Source: Thiocapsa marina 5811
GTDB lineage: Bacteria > Pseudomonadota > Gammaproteobacteria > Chromatiales > Chromatiaceae
Direction of reading: 5' to 3'
Length of the DNA: 64,000 bases
Assembly (NCBI RefSeq): GCF_000223985.1
Contig: NZ_AFWV01000010.1
Coordinates: 186,001-250,000 of the forward strand
The notes under the pieces are model-generated. The model saw nothing but the letters and a program-made list of their open reading frames with translations, had not been told where the DNA came from and did no database searches. Both the position numbers and the translations under genes were made by a program. Shown here in pieces: positions 26,824 through 36,794 of this stretch (positions are counted from its first letter, which is position 1; every line of letters starts with the position of its first letter).

Positions 26824-27288
26824 ATGCTGCAACCTGGCGATCACGCGCCCGCCTTCACCCTCCCCAACGCGGATATGGGACGGGTCAGTCTCGACCGGCT
26901 CCTCGGGCAACGTAACCTGGTGATCTACTTTTACCCGAAGGACGACACGCCGGGCTGCACGATGGAGGCGCTCGACTTCACCGACCTACAAGCCGACTTC
27001 GACGCCGCCGAGACCGATGTCGTCGGCATCAGCCGCGACACCTGCACCAGTCACGGCGCCTTCCGCGACAAATACGGCTTGACCGTTCAATTACTCGCCG
27101 ATACCGAGGGCGAGGCCTGCGAGGCTTACGGCGTCTGGCGCGAAAAGGAGGCGCACGGCGAGAAACGCATGGGGATCGTCCGCTCGACCTTCATCGTCGA
27201 CAAAAGCGGCGTGATCCGACACGCGCTCTACGACGTCAAGCCCAAGGGCCATGCCGCTCAGATCCTGGAACTGGTCCAGGCGCTCTGA
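26824..27288 (+). CDS. bcp: Peroxiredoxin, BCP/PrxQ type
   Basis: A 154-residue thiol peroxidase. The peroxidatic cysteine is Cys45 in YPKDDTPGCTMEA. The resolving Cys at +5 in E. coli BCP is replaced (Leu50), so it must use Cys74 (SRDTCTSH), Cys99 (GEACEAYG) or an external thiol. The rest of the fold is complete (VRSTFIVDKSGVIRH). It stands 50 bases after the envZ-like gene and just before the hybrid kinase gene. Confidence 0.92.
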   Translation: MLQPGDHAPAFTLPNADMGRVSLDRLLGQRNLVIYFYPKDDTPGCTMEALDFTDLQADFDAAETDVVGISRDTCTSHGAFRDKYGLTVQLLADTEGEACEAYGVWREKEAHGEKRMGIVRSTFIVDKSGVIRHALYDVKPKGHAAQILELVQAL

Positions 27289-27313
27289 CCCGCAACCGGG
27301 GGCGACCATCGAG

Positions 27314-29821
27314 ATGCTCTCGCCGCCGACCGAGGAGAGACGATCGCTCTCCTCGGTCGAGCCGGGATCAGGGGCCGACGCGCCGTCGCCTACGATCGAC
27401 CCCGAGCCGCGTTCGGAGACCTCGCGCAGCGTGAAGCTGCGCGCCTACATCCTGATCTTCCTCCTGATCTTCGGCCTGACCCCGCTTGTCTTGGCCGTGC
27501 TGATCAACCTCCCGCTGGTGCTCGATCGCACCGCGATGTTCTACCAGCGTGCCTATCTGCAGAATCTGCGCGCGGACTTTCGTGATCTCGACCAGCATCT
27601 GGCCAGTCGCCACGAGATGATCCGACTGCTCTCGAAGCTGCCCGAGCCCGGCCTGATCCTCGGCGAGCAGGGCGATGCGGATCAGATCGATGTCGCACGC
27701 GCGCGCTACACCGCCTGGATCAACCAGATCGTCGCCGATCAGCGCGACATTATTCAGATCCTCTTCGTCGGCGATGACGGTCAGGAGCGCTTCTGGCTGG
27801 CGCGCGATGCCCGCACGCAGGAATGGCGACCCACCGCCTCGCCCCCGCAGGTCCCGAATCGCGAATTCCTGACCGCCGGGCTCGATCTGCAGTCCGGCGC
27901 GGTGATGGTCAGCCGAATCCGCATCGACCCCTTGGCGGGTGTCGAAGACCCGCGCCAGCTCATGACCTTGAGTCTGGTCAGCCGAATCGGCGGGGAGAAA
28001 CCGGAAGACCCGCGAGGGGTGGTGGTGATGACCATCGATGTCGGCGGGCTCGCCCAGTTCTATCGGGACACGCTCTGGGTGAATCACGACGGCAGCTATC
28101 TGCGTCCCGGTCAGCCGGCAAGCGGCCAGCCCGAGGCCTTCGATGCCTTCCCCGGCTTGGCCGAGATCTTTGCCGGCGGCACCCTTGCCGTCTGGAAGGG
28201 CCGCCAAGGCCGCCAGCTGCTCTGGGTACCCATGTTCTTGACCGAGGACGGCGTGCCGCTCTGGGTCGGCCGGGCGGTGGATCCCTCGCCCATCGAGGAG
28301 TTTCGCGACGCGCTGATCGTGCGTGTCCTGTCCATCATCTTCCTGCTGATCTTGGTCGTGATGGTGCTGGCCCGTTGGATCGCCGCCCGTGCCGAGCATT
28401 TCGGCGAGGAGCTCCGGGGCGGAATCGGACAGGTGCTGCGCGACGGTCGACCGCTGCGCTTCAGTTGGCGCGGGCCGCGGGAGATCCGCGAGCTCGGCGA
28501 GCAGCTCACCGCGCTGGCGCAGACCCACGCCGAGCACCTGCAGACGGCGCAAGCGCATACGCGCGAGCTGGAACGATCCAATCGGTACAAGTCCGAGTTC
28601 CTGGCCAACGTCAGCCATGAGCTGCGCACGCCGCTGAACTCGATCCTCCTGCTCTCGAAGATGTTGGCCGCCGAGACCAGCGGACTCAATCCGGGGCAGC
28701 GACGCCAGGCGCAGGTGATCCACGAGGCCGGGCGCGATCTGCGGACCATGATCGACAACATCCTGGACATCTCGCGGATCGAGGCCGGGCATGTCGCCGT
28801 GACCTCCGACTGGGTCGAGCTGCGTCCGATGCTGGAAGAGCTGATCGAGCTGGTCGAACCCATGGTGTCGGAGAAGCCGGTCGTGCTCGACCTCGCTGTC
28901 GACCCGCGCGCTGCGACAAGGGTCTATACGGACCGCGACAAGCTGCGGCAGATCCTCAAGAATTTTCTCTCGAATGCCGTAAAGTTCACCGAGCAGGGTC
29001 GCATCACGCTGGCGGTCGACGCGGGCGAGGATCCCCGACGGCAGGTCGTGCTCAGTGTCGCCGACACCGGAATCGGGATCCCGCTCGACAAACAAGAGAT
29101 CATCTTCGAGGCCTTTCAGCAGGCCGACGGATCGACGCGGCGTCGCTACGGCGGTACCGGTTTGGGACTCTCCATCAGCCGCGAGCTCGCGCTGTTGCTC
29201 GGCGGACGGATCACAGTGGAAAGCGCCCCCGGGGCCGGTGCCTGCTTCAGGCTTGACATGCCCGTTGCAGCCGTCGCCGTCGAGCCGATCGGGGTCGTCT
29301 CCCCCGCGGCACCCACGAGCGCACACGCCACACCGCTACCGCCGTTGGACTCGCCCGGCACGCTCCCTCCGACCTCGGTCAGGGGTTCCGGCACAACCTC
29401 GCGCGGCGGCTGGGTGCTGATCGTCGAGCGTGACGTCAAGACACTCGTGCAGCTCGCCTCCGAGCTATCGCGGCGAGACCTGCGCATTCAAACCGCAGCC
29501 GATCTCGACGAGGCGCTCGAGACCCTGCAGGAAGAGGGCGAAGGTTGCGAGCTGGTGCTTCTGGCCGCCGGGATGTCCGACGAAATGACCTGTGCTACGA
29601 TTCGCACTCTAATGAGCCGTAATACGGGGCCTCACCCGGCCGTTGCCGTGCTCGGCGATCGATCGGCCAAGACCCGGGTTGCCGATTGCTTGGGTGCGGG
29701 TGCCGTTGAATTTCTATCCAAACCCATCGATCCCGATCAACTCACTGCGCTGCTTGCCGATGTGCTGCCGGACAGACCCCTCCCGGAGGCATCCGCAGCG
29801 GTCCGCGAATCGATCGTTTGA
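27314..29821 (+). CDS. Hybrid sensor histidine kinase with degenerate receiver
   Basis: An 835-residue membrane kinase. A cytoplasmic leader precedes helix 1 (about 43-65). A large periplasmic sensor (about 66-333, DRTAMFYQRAYLQNL onward) is followed by helix 2 (about 335-356). The H-box is FLANVSHELRTPLNSILLLS with His435. The ATPase has LKNFLSNAVKFTEQG, DTGIGIP and YGGTGLGLSISREL. The C-terminal receiver (about 705-820) lacks the phosphoacceptor: ELVLLAAGMSD has Ala where Asp is expected, though the lysine in FLSKPIDPDQ is kept. The ATG at 27314 was preferred; an in-frame start at 27251 lies inside the peroxiredoxin gene. It is followed with a 50-base gap by a receiver-PAS gene that may be its real target. 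Confidence 0.9.
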   Translation: MLSPPTEERRSLSSVEPGSGADAPSPTIDPEPRSETSRSVKLRAYILIFLLIFGLTPLVLAVLINLPLVLDRTAMFYQRAYLQNLRADFRDLDQHLASRHEMIRLLSKLPEPGLILGEQGDADQIDVARARYTAWINQIVADQRDIIQILFVGDDGQERFWLARDARTQEWRPTASPPQVPNREFLTAGLDLQSGAVMVSRIRIDPLAGVEDPRQLMTLSLVSRIGGEKPEDPRGVVVMTIDVGGLAQFYRDTLWVNHDGSYLRPGQPASGQPEAFDAFPGLAEIFAGGTLAVWKGRQGRQLLWVPMFLTEDGVPLWVGRAVDPSPIEEFRDALIVRVLSIIFLLILVVMVLARWIAARAEHFGEELRGGIGQVLRDGRPLRFSWRGPREIRELGEQLTALAQTHAEHLQTAQAHTRELERSNRYKSEFLANVSHELRTPLNSILLLSKMLAAETSGLNPGQRRQAQVIHEAGRDLRTMIDNILDISRIEAGHVAVTSDWVELRPMLEELIELVEPMVSEKPVVLDLAVDPRAATRVYTDRDKLRQILKNFLSNAVKFTEQGRITLAVDAGEDPRRQVVLSVADTGIGIPLDKQEIIFEAFQQADGSTRRRYGGTGLGLSISRELALLLGGRITVESAPGAGACFRLDMPVAAVAVEPIGVVSPAAPTSAHATPLPPLDSPGTLPPTSVRGSGTTSRGGWVLIVERDVKTLVQLASELSRRDLRIQTAADLDEALETLQEEGEGCELVLLAAGMSDEMTCATIRTLMSRNTGPHPAVAVLGDRSAKTRVADCLGAGAVEFLSKPIDPDQLTALLADVLPDRPLPEASAAVRESIV

Positions 29822-29871
29822 ACCGCCCGAGACCAGCTCTCGACGGTTCCGGGCGCACAAGGGCAGACGAC

Positions 29872-30759
29872 ATGACCCGCTACGCCGGATTCAAGCTGCT
29901 GATCGTCGACGACCACGCTCACAATCTCTTTACGCTCAGAACCTTGATCGAGAGCGAGATGGATGTCGAGGTTCTCGAGGCCACCTCCGGGCAAGACGCC
30001 ATCGACCTGACCCATCGGCACCCGGACATCGACCTCATCATCCTCGATGTACAGATGCCCGAGATGGACGGGTTCGAGACCGCATCCATGCTCAAATTGC
30101 GCAAACGCACGCGCGATATCCCGATCATCTTCCTGACGGCCGCCTTCAAATCGGAGGAGTTTCAGCAACGCGGATTCGCCGTCGGCGCCGTCGACTATCT
30201 GCTCAAACCGATCGACGACAACCTTTTGATCAACAAGATCAGCACTTACTTCAGGCTGATCGAGAAAGAGCGCGAGCTCAACCGGACCCTCGAGCAGACG
30301 GTCGCGCAACGTACGGCAGAGCTTGCCGAGGCAAGGCAGTACCTGGAGAACATCATCACCCACATGGGCGAGGCGCTCTTGGTGTTGGACCCCGGCGGCA
30401 CCATCAAACACACCAATCCGGCGGCGTGGAAGATGCTCGGCTACTGTGCCGACAATCTACGCGGCATGTCCATCGGAGACGTGTTCGAGGAGGAAGGCGA
30501 TGCCGAGGCCGGCGCCTTCATGGGGACCTGGCTGGAGGCGCTGATCCGCACCGGCGCCTTGAGTCGGATCGAGGCGCGATTCATTGCCCGCGACGGGCGG
30601 CGGGTCCCGATTCTCTTCTCGCGGACCGCGGTGAAGGATCCCGAAGGGCGTATCAGCGATATCATCTGCATCGCAAAGGACATGACCGGCTATGTACGGG
30701 TCGCAGAGAACGAGAACGCGCGTGCCCTGCCGACAGGGGGATCAACAACGACACGATAA
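29872..30759 (+). CDS. Response regulator with receiver, coiled coil and PAS domain
   Basis: A 295-residue protein. The receiver has LLIVDDHAHNLF, the phosphoacceptor Asp59 in LIILDVQMPEMDGF, and LLKPIDDNLL. A coiled coil follows (KERELNRTLEQTVAQRTAEL), then a PAS domain (about residues 160-275, MGEALLVLDPGGTIKHTNPA, ending IICIAKDMTGYV). No output enzyme or DNA-binding domain is present, so it probably passes signals by protein contact. The ATG at 29872 was chosen; a TTG at 29818 would overlap the kinase stop as TTGA. It likely supplies the phosphate-accepting receiver missing in the kinase before it. Confidence 0.85.
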   Translation: MTRYAGFKLLIVDDHAHNLFTLRTLIESEMDVEVLEATSGQDAIDLTHRHPDIDLIILDVQMPEMDGFETASMLKLRKRTRDIPIIFLTAAFKSEEFQQRGFAVGAVDYLLKPIDDNLLINKISTYFRLIEKERELNRTLEQTVAQRTAELAEARQYLENIITHMGEALLVLDPGGTIKHTNPAAWKMLGYCADNLRGMSIGDVFEEEGDAEAGAFMGTWLEALIRTGALSRIEARFIARDGRRVPILFSRTAVKDPEGRISDIICIAKDMTGYVRVAENENARALPTGGSTTTR

Positions 30760-30786
30760 GATTGGAGCCCCTAGGGAGGAGCAAGC

Positions 30787-31125
30787 ATGAGTGAACCAAT
30801 GGTCCCGGAGACCCCGGAAGAGGATGAAAACACGACCCTGACCGCCAACGCCCTCAAGGCGATGGCGCACCCGCTGCGGTGGAAGATCCTCTGCTCGCTC
30901 GGCGACAAGGAGCTCTCCGTCGGCGAGATCGTCGACCGAACCGGGACCTCGCAGAGCAACATTTCTCAGCACCTCGAGCAGCTGCGCAACAAGAACATCG
31001 TCGTCGCGCGCAAAGAGGCCAATCGGATCTACTACCGCATCCGCAACGATCAGTTGCTGGATCTGATCGGCATCATGCGCGATGTACTTTGCCCTGCGAA
31101 TCTGGACGACCGATTCCCGAAATAG
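30787..31125 (+). CDS. ArsR/SmtB-family transcriptional regulator
   Basis: A 112-residue winged-helix protein. LKAMAHPLRWKILCSLGDKE and SVGEIVDRTGTSQSNISQHL form helices 2-5, and the wing is NIVVARKEANRIYYRIRN. Metal-site cysteines of the ELCVCDL type are absent, so it may sense something other than a metal. The late Cys in DVLCPANL is single. A strong ribosome site (GGGAGGAG) precedes the ATG. It follows the receiver-PAS gene by 27 bases and may be its partner in one operon. Confidence 0.88.
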   Translation: MSEPMVPETPEEDENTTLTANALKAMAHPLRWKILCSLGDKELSVGEIVDRTGTSQSNISQHLEQLRNKNIVVARKEANRIYYRIRNDQLLDLIGIMRDVLCPANLDDRFPK

Positions 31126-31152
31126 ACCGCGGTTTCTGCGTAACCGCATGCC

Positions 31153-31234
31153 TAAACCGCGCCCCCTAAGGGCCATGGGTGCATCAAAGGTCGAACTCAC
31201 CCGAAAGTGAGCATCGCCCGCGGGACGCGGTTTA
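31153..31234. repeat. TAAACCGC/GCGGTTTA intergenic element, short form
   Basis: The perfect inverted ends TAAACCGCG (31153-31161) and CGCGGTTTA (31226-31234) bound 82 bp between the ArsR gene and speE. The interior differs from other copies. It contains an imperfect internal stem (ACTCACCCGAAAGTGAG). Confidence 0.65.
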
Positions 31235-31342
31235 GACCCGCGGGTCGTCGGCTCTGCCCGGACGCAAGGCCGAATCGAGATTCGCGGCCTGCGGTCGTGA
31301 TCAAACAGCGGGTCGGAAATGGTTTAAGCACCCAATCCAGTC

Positions 31343-31366
31343 GTTGTCGTTGTCGAGAACGACAAC
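31343..31366. other. Short perfect hairpin upstream of speE
   Basis: GTTGTCGTT and AACGACAAC form a 9-bp stem with loop GTCGAG, 93 bases before the speE start. There is no T tract, so a regulatory stem or operator is as likely as a terminator. Confidence 0.4.
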
Positions 31367-31458
31367 CGCGGTAACGGCATCCTCTCGTGGCGTCGTTTTA
31401 CTCATTGCTGAAGCGTTCCTGAGATAATGCCCGCCCACTCCACTCAGGACGATCCCAC

Positions 31459-32322
31459 ATGCTCGATCCCAACACCTGGTTCTCCGAGGTCGCCGACGCC
31501 GACGGCGCCGCCTTTTCGCTGCGTATCTCCTCGAAACTCCACGAGGAGCAAAGCCCCTACCAGCACATCGAGATCTACGAGACCGAAGGCTTCGGCCATC
31601 TCATGGTGATCGACGGCTGCACCATGCTCTCGACCCGCGACAACTTTCTCTATCACGAGATGATGTCGCATCCGGCGCTCTTCACACATCCGGACCCCAA
31701 GCGCGTCTGCATCATCGGGGGCGGCGATTGCGGAACCTTGCGCGAGGTGTTGAAGCACCCCGGCGTCGAGCAGGCGGTTCAGATCGATATCGACGAGCGG
31801 GTAACACGTCTCTCCGAGATGTTTTTTCCGGAGCTCACGGCCTCCAACGGGGATCCGCGGGCACACTTGTTGTTCGAGGACGGGGTGCGCTGGATCCAGG
31901 AGGCGGATGCCGGCAGTCTCGATATCATCATCGTCGACAGTACCGACCCGGTCGGACCCGCGGTCGGTCTCTTCACCAGCGACTTCTACGCCGACTGCCG
32001 ACGCGCCTTGGGCGCGGGCGGCATTCTGGTTCAACAGAGCGAATCCCCGCTGTATCACATGCGCATCCTGACCGAGATGCACACCGCGATGCGCAGCGCG
32101 GGCTTCCGTGACACCCGCACGCTCTTGTTTCCTCAACCGATCTATCCCTCCGGCTGGTGGAGCGCAACGATGGCGGGCACCGACCTGACGCTCGGGGATT
32201 TTCGTGCCGAAGACGCCGCTCGCAAAGCGTTCGATACCCACTACTACAACTCCGAGATCCATCGCGCAGCCCTGGCTCAACCTGAGTTCTTTCGCCGCGC
32301 GCTCGCCGAGATCGCCGACTGA
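31459..32322 (+). CDS. speE: Spermidine synthase (polyamine aminopropyltransferase)
   Basis: A 287-residue enzyme that transfers the aminopropyl group of decarboxylated SAM to putrescine. Motifs: SPYQHIEIYETEGFGHLMVI, DGCTMLSTRDNFLYHEMMSH, the nucleotide loop CIIGGGDCGTLREVLKH, QIDIDERVTRL, and the catalytic DSTDPVGPA. Length is normal. It ends just before the terminator of the convergent ammonium transporter operon. No speD or speA gene is close by. Confidence 0.95.
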   Translation: MLDPNTWFSEVADADGAAFSLRISSKLHEEQSPYQHIEIYETEGFGHLMVIDGCTMLSTRDNFLYHEMMSHPALFTHPDPKRVCIIGGGDCGTLREVLKHPGVEQAVQIDIDERVTRLSEMFFPELTASNGDPRAHLLFEDGVRWIQEADAGSLDIIIVDSTDPVGPAVGLFTSDFYADCRRALGAGGILVQQSESPLYHMRILTEMHTAMRSAGFRDTRTLLFPQPIYPSGWWSATMAGTDLTLGDFRAEDAARKAFDTHYYNSEIHRAALAQPEFFRRALAEIAD

Positions 32323-32360
32323 GCCGAGTTGCGCGGGCCTTCCGAGGCGATTCGCGGCAC

Positions 32361-32383
32361 AAAAAAGGGGCCCAAAGGGCCCC
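32361..32383 (-). terminator. Intrinsic terminator of the amt operon
   Basis: GGGGCCC-AAA-GGGCCCC (32367-32383) is a perfect 7-bp GC stem. On the minus strand it is followed by six T residues (32366-32361). It lies 31 bases after the last amt stop. The run of A on the plus side may also serve speE in part. Confidence 0.85.
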
Positions 32384-32413
32384 GAAGAATTCACAACAGC
32401 GCAAAACAGACGA

Positions 32414-33673
32414 TCAGACGGCTCCGCGAGCCCCGACAAACTCGGGATAGGCCTCCAGGCCGCACTCGCCGATGTCCACACCCTCGTATTCCTCCTCTTC
32501 GCTGACTCGAATGCCCATGACAAGCTTGAGGATCAGCCAGACGATGAAGGAGGTCACGAACACCCACCCCAGAATGGTACCGAGACCGATCCCCTGAGCA
32601 GCGAAGCTCGCATCGCTGTTGGTGATGGGCACCGCCATGAGGCCCCACATCCCGACCACACCATGTACGGAGATGGCACCGACCGGATCATCCACCCGCA
32701 GCTTGTCCATGGTCACGATCGCGAAAACCACGATCACCCCGCCGATCGCCCCGATCATGGTCGCGAGCAACGGAGAAGGCGTGAGCGGCTCGGCCGTGAT
32801 CGCGACCAGCCCGGCGAGTGCGCCGTTGAGGGCCATCGTGAGATCGGCCTTGCCGAACAACAGGCGTGCCGTGATGAGACCGAAGATGGTGCCGCCGGCC
32901 GCGGACATGTTGGTGTTCACGAACACCGCCGCCACCGCGTTGGCATCCTCGATGTTCGAGATCACCAGCTGCGAGCCGCCGTTGAAGCCGAACCAGCCGA
33001 GCCAGAGGATAAAGGTCCCGAGCGTGGCGATCGGCATGTTCGCGCCCGGGATCGCGTTGATCGATCCGTCTTTTCCGTACTTGCCCTTGCGCGCACCCAG
33101 CAGGAGAACCCCTGCAAGCGCGGCCGAGGCGCCGGCCAGATGCACGAGTCCGGAGCCCGCGAAGTCGAGGAATCCGAGCTCGTCGAGGAACCCGCCGCCC
33201 CACTTCCAGTAGCCTTGCATCGGATAGATGAAGCCGGTCATCACGACCGCAAAGAGCAGGAAGGCCCAGAGCTTCATCCGCTCGGCCACGGCACCCGAAA
33301 CGATCGACATGGCGGTGGCCACGAAGACGACCTGGAAGAAGAAGTCGGCCATCGAGGAATAGTAGGTCTCCCCGTCGCTTCCCATGACCTCTTCGACGCT
33401 GTTGTCGCCGCCGAACATGAAGCCCCAATCGATGGCTGGGATGAAACCGTTGCCGTCGGCGGGATACATGATCCCGTACCCGACCAGCATGTACATGATC
33501 GAGGCGATCGCGAAGAGTGCGATGTTCTTGGTCAGGATTTCAGCGGTGTTCTTGGCGCGGACCATCCCGGCCTCGAGCATCGCGAAGCCGGCAGCCATCC
33601 ACATGACCAGTGCGCCGGAGATGAGAAAGTAAAAAGTATCGAGCGCGTAGCTCAACTCGGTAATTGCTTCCAC
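32414..33673 (-). CDS. amt: Ammonium transporter, second copy
   Basis: A 419-residue Amt-family channel with about 11 membrane helices and no signal peptide. Family marks are FAMLEAGMVRAKNTAEI in helix 1, DFAGSGLVHLAGASAALAGV, WLGWFGFNGGSQ, and the pore histidine region VGAISVHGVVGMWG. It moves ammonium/ammonia across the inner membrane. It lies 69 bases after the first amt gene and shares only moderate identity with it, so it is an old paralogue, perhaps of different affinity. It is the last gene of the porin-glnK-amt-amt operon. Confidence 0.93.
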   Translation of the reverse strand: MEAITELSYALDTFYFLISGALVMWMAAGFAMLEAGMVRAKNTAEILTKNIALFAIASIMYMLVGYGIMYPADGNGFIPAIDWGFMFGGDNSVEEVMGSDGETYYSSMADFFFQVVFVATAMSIVSGAVAERMKLWAFLLFAVVMTGFIYPMQGYWKWGGGFLDELGFLDFAGSGLVHLAGASAALAGVLLLGARKGKYGKDGSINAIPGANMPIATLGTFILWLGWFGFNGGSQLVISNIEDANAVAAVFVNTNMSAAGGTIFGLITARLLFGKADLTMALNGALAGLVAITAEPLTPSPLLATMIGAIGGVIVVFAIVTMDKLRVDDPVGAISVHGVVGMWGLMAVPITNSDASFAAQGIGLGTILGWVFVTSFIVWLILKLVMGIRVSEEEEYEGVDIGECGLEAYPEFVGARGAV

Positions 33674-33742
33674 TTGAGAATCTCCAAAGAGGTTCGAGGC
33701 GAGGCAGGGACCGAGGCGGAGGAATCCGCCTCGGCAAGCGGC

Positions 33743-35080
33743 CTAAAGGATATAGCCGCGCTCGCCATGCTGAGAAAGGTCGAGACCTTCGGTTTCCTGC
33801 TCCTCGGTGACACGCAGACCGATCACGAGATCGACCAGCTTGAGGATGATGTAGGTCAGGATCACGGTGTAAACCAAGGTAAATAGCACCCCTTTGGTTT
33901 GGATCCACACCTGTCCGGGCATACTCATGCCCTCGGCGAGACCGGCACCGCCGAGCGCGGCCGAGACGAACACGCCGGTCAGGATCGCGCCGACGATCCC
34001 GCCGACCGCATGCACGCCGAACACGTCGAGCGAGTCGTCGTAGCCCAAGGCCCGTTTGAGCTTGGTCGAAGCGAGGAAACAGATGATCCCGGAGGCGACA
34101 CCGATCGCGAGCGCACCGAGCGGTCCGGCCGTTCCGGACGCCGGCGTGATCGCGACGAGCCCGGCAACTGCACCGGTGGCGATACCGAGGACGCTCGGCT
34201 TGCCGTGCAACACCCACTCGGAGAACATCCAGGCAAGCGCGGCTGCCGCCGTTGCGACCTGGGTCACGAGCATGGCCATTCCGGCGCTTTCGTTTGCGGC
34301 GACTGCACTACCGGCATTGAATCCGAACCACCCCACCCAGAGCATCGATGCGCCGAGCAGCGTATACCCCAGATTGTGCGGAGGCATGGCCGTGTGCGGA
34401 TAGCCCTTGCGCTTACCCAAAACCAATGCAGTGACGAGACCCGCGACCCCGGCATTGATGTGCACCACGGTACCGCCGGCGAAGTCCAGAACGCCCCAAT
34501 CCCACATCAGCGCCCCGTCGCCGCCCCAGACCATATGGGCGATCGGCAGGTAGACGATGGTGAACCAGATCCCCATAAACCAGAGCAATGCGGAGAACTT
34601 CATGCGCTCCGCGAAGGCACCGACGATCAGAGCCGGGGTGATGATGGCGAAGGTCATCTGAAAGGTCGCAAAGACGGTCTCGGGAATCGCTGCCGTGAGA
34701 CTCTCGCGTGTCACCCCGCCAAGCAGGACCTTATCCAGTCCGCCGATAAAGGTGTTGATGTTGAGGGCGCCGGACTCCATGCCCTGCGTCGAAAACGCCA
34801 GACTGTAGCCGTAGAGCACCCAGAGAATCGTCATCAGTGCAGCAATGGCGAAACACTGCATCAAGATCGAAAGAACGTTCTTGGCGCGGACCAAACCGCC
34901 GTAGAAGAGCGCTAGACCCGGGATGGTCATGAACAGTACGAGCGCGGTAGCCGTCAGCATCCATGCGGTATCGCCGCTGTTCAGAACAGGCACTTCCTCG
35001 GCGAACGCCAACGCAGGCATCAGCAGCGAAAGAGCCGCCAAGGCCGGTACGGCCAATCGTCGCGGTTCCAATGTGTACAT
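33743..35080 (-). CDS. amtB: Ammonium transporter AmtB
   Basis: A 445-residue Amt channel. An N-terminal signal-like segment (residues 8-28, PALAALSLLMPALAFAEE) precedes the first helix, as in E. coli AmtB. GLALFYGGLVRAKNVLS, DFAGGTVVHINAGVAGLVTA, WVGWFGFNAGSA and DVFGVHAVGGIVGA are the standard blocks, with the twin-histidine pore positions in VVHINAG and VHAVGG. It follows glnK by 23 bases. GlnK normally plugs this channel when nitrogen is plentiful. Confidence 0.95.
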   Translation of the reverse strand: MYTLEPRRLAVPALAALSLLMPALAFAEEVPVLNSGDTAWMLTATALVLFMTIPGLALFYGGLVRAKNVLSILMQCFAIAALMTILWVLYGYSLAFSTQGMESGALNINTFIGGLDKVLLGGVTRESLTAAIPETVFATFQMTFAIITPALIVGAFAERMKFSALLWFMGIWFTIVYLPIAHMVWGGDGALMWDWGVLDFAGGTVVHINAGVAGLVTALVLGKRKGYPHTAMPPHNLGYTLLGASMLWVGWFGFNAGSAVAANESAGMAMLVTQVATAAAALAWMFSEWVLHGKPSVLGIATGAVAGLVAITPASGTAGPLGALAIGVASGIICFLASTKLKRALGYDDSLDVFGVHAVGGIVGAILTGVFVSAALGGAGLAEGMSMPGQVWIQTKGVLFTLVYTVILTYIILKLVDLVIGLRVTEEQETEGLDLSQHGERGYIL

Positions 35081-35103
35081 CGTTGCGATCCTCTCGGAGA
35101 CGA

Positions 35104-36302
<1,199 letters not shown>

Positions 36303-36404
36303 TGCTGTGTGCCTCTCGATAGTGCGGGCTTGCTAGGCGAGGTTGAAAATAGACCGGCGGGCGCCCGAATGACCTTGCCGGTTGTGACCATGTGATGTCG
36401 GTCT

Positions 36405-36420
36405 AGCAGATCGCGTGCCA
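36405..36420 (-). promoter_or_regulatory. Sigma-54 promoter of porin-glnK-amt-amt operon
   Basis: On the minus strand, TGGCACG-CGAT-CTGCT matches the -24/-12 consensus with exact GG-N10-GC spacing. Transcription should begin near 36394, about 90 bases before the porin start at 36302. This ties the whole operon to nitrogen control. Confidence 0.85.
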
Positions 36421-36524
36421 CAGTCCATCATCCCCTGAGAAAGACGTATTTCAGCATCATGTGACAAAGACACAACACTACAGCGCACCGATTTGACGCA
36501 TGAGCGGAACCCCGAAGAACCGAG

Positions 36525-36541
36525 CGCACCAAGAAAGTGCG
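36525..36541. promoter_or_regulatory. NtrC-like binding site upstream of the amt operon
   Basis: CGCAC-CAAGAAA-GTGCG is a 17-bp dyad matching the NtrC pattern GCAC-N7-GTGC. It lies about 105-120 bases upstream of the -24 element, a usual enhancer distance. A weaker half-match (GCGCACCGATTTGACGC, from 36483) lies between it and the promoter. Confidence 0.7.
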
Positions 36542-36663
36542 TCATGCGCGCGCGGGGGCGACGCCCGTCGACGAGGCGTCGCGCCTCTCCGGCGTGCAGG
36601 CGCATCGCCGATCCGGCGTACGCGGGACGTGCAAGGCGGCGAAGAACCCACGGGCGCTCGGTA

Positions 36664-36669
36664 TATAAT
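36664..36669 (+). promoter_or_regulatory. Probable -10 element for ubiK-yifB
   Basis: TATAAT stands 126 bases before the ubiK start in a GC-rich region, within GTATATAATGG. No good -35 lies 17 bases upstream. The leader then holds a small stem, GGCGTC-TTTCGC-GACGCC. The rest of 36303-36794 holds the amt promoter, the NtrC-like site and a GCGACGCC/GGCGTCGC stem (36558-36582). Confidence 0.45.
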
Positions 36670-36794
36670 GGCGCTCGAGTTGACTCGCGGCGTCTTTCGC
36701 GACGCCGAAGTCGACGCGGCATCGGACCGAGCTTCCCCGCTTTCAGGTCGGAGTCACGCGTCAAACCAAGACCGCAGTTAAGAGGAATTTCCCC

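Noticed and set aside
27368-29326. 652-codon open frame antisense to the hybrid kinase
   Set aside because: Long antisense frames are expected in GC-rich genes; its translation has no domain and mirrors kinase codons.
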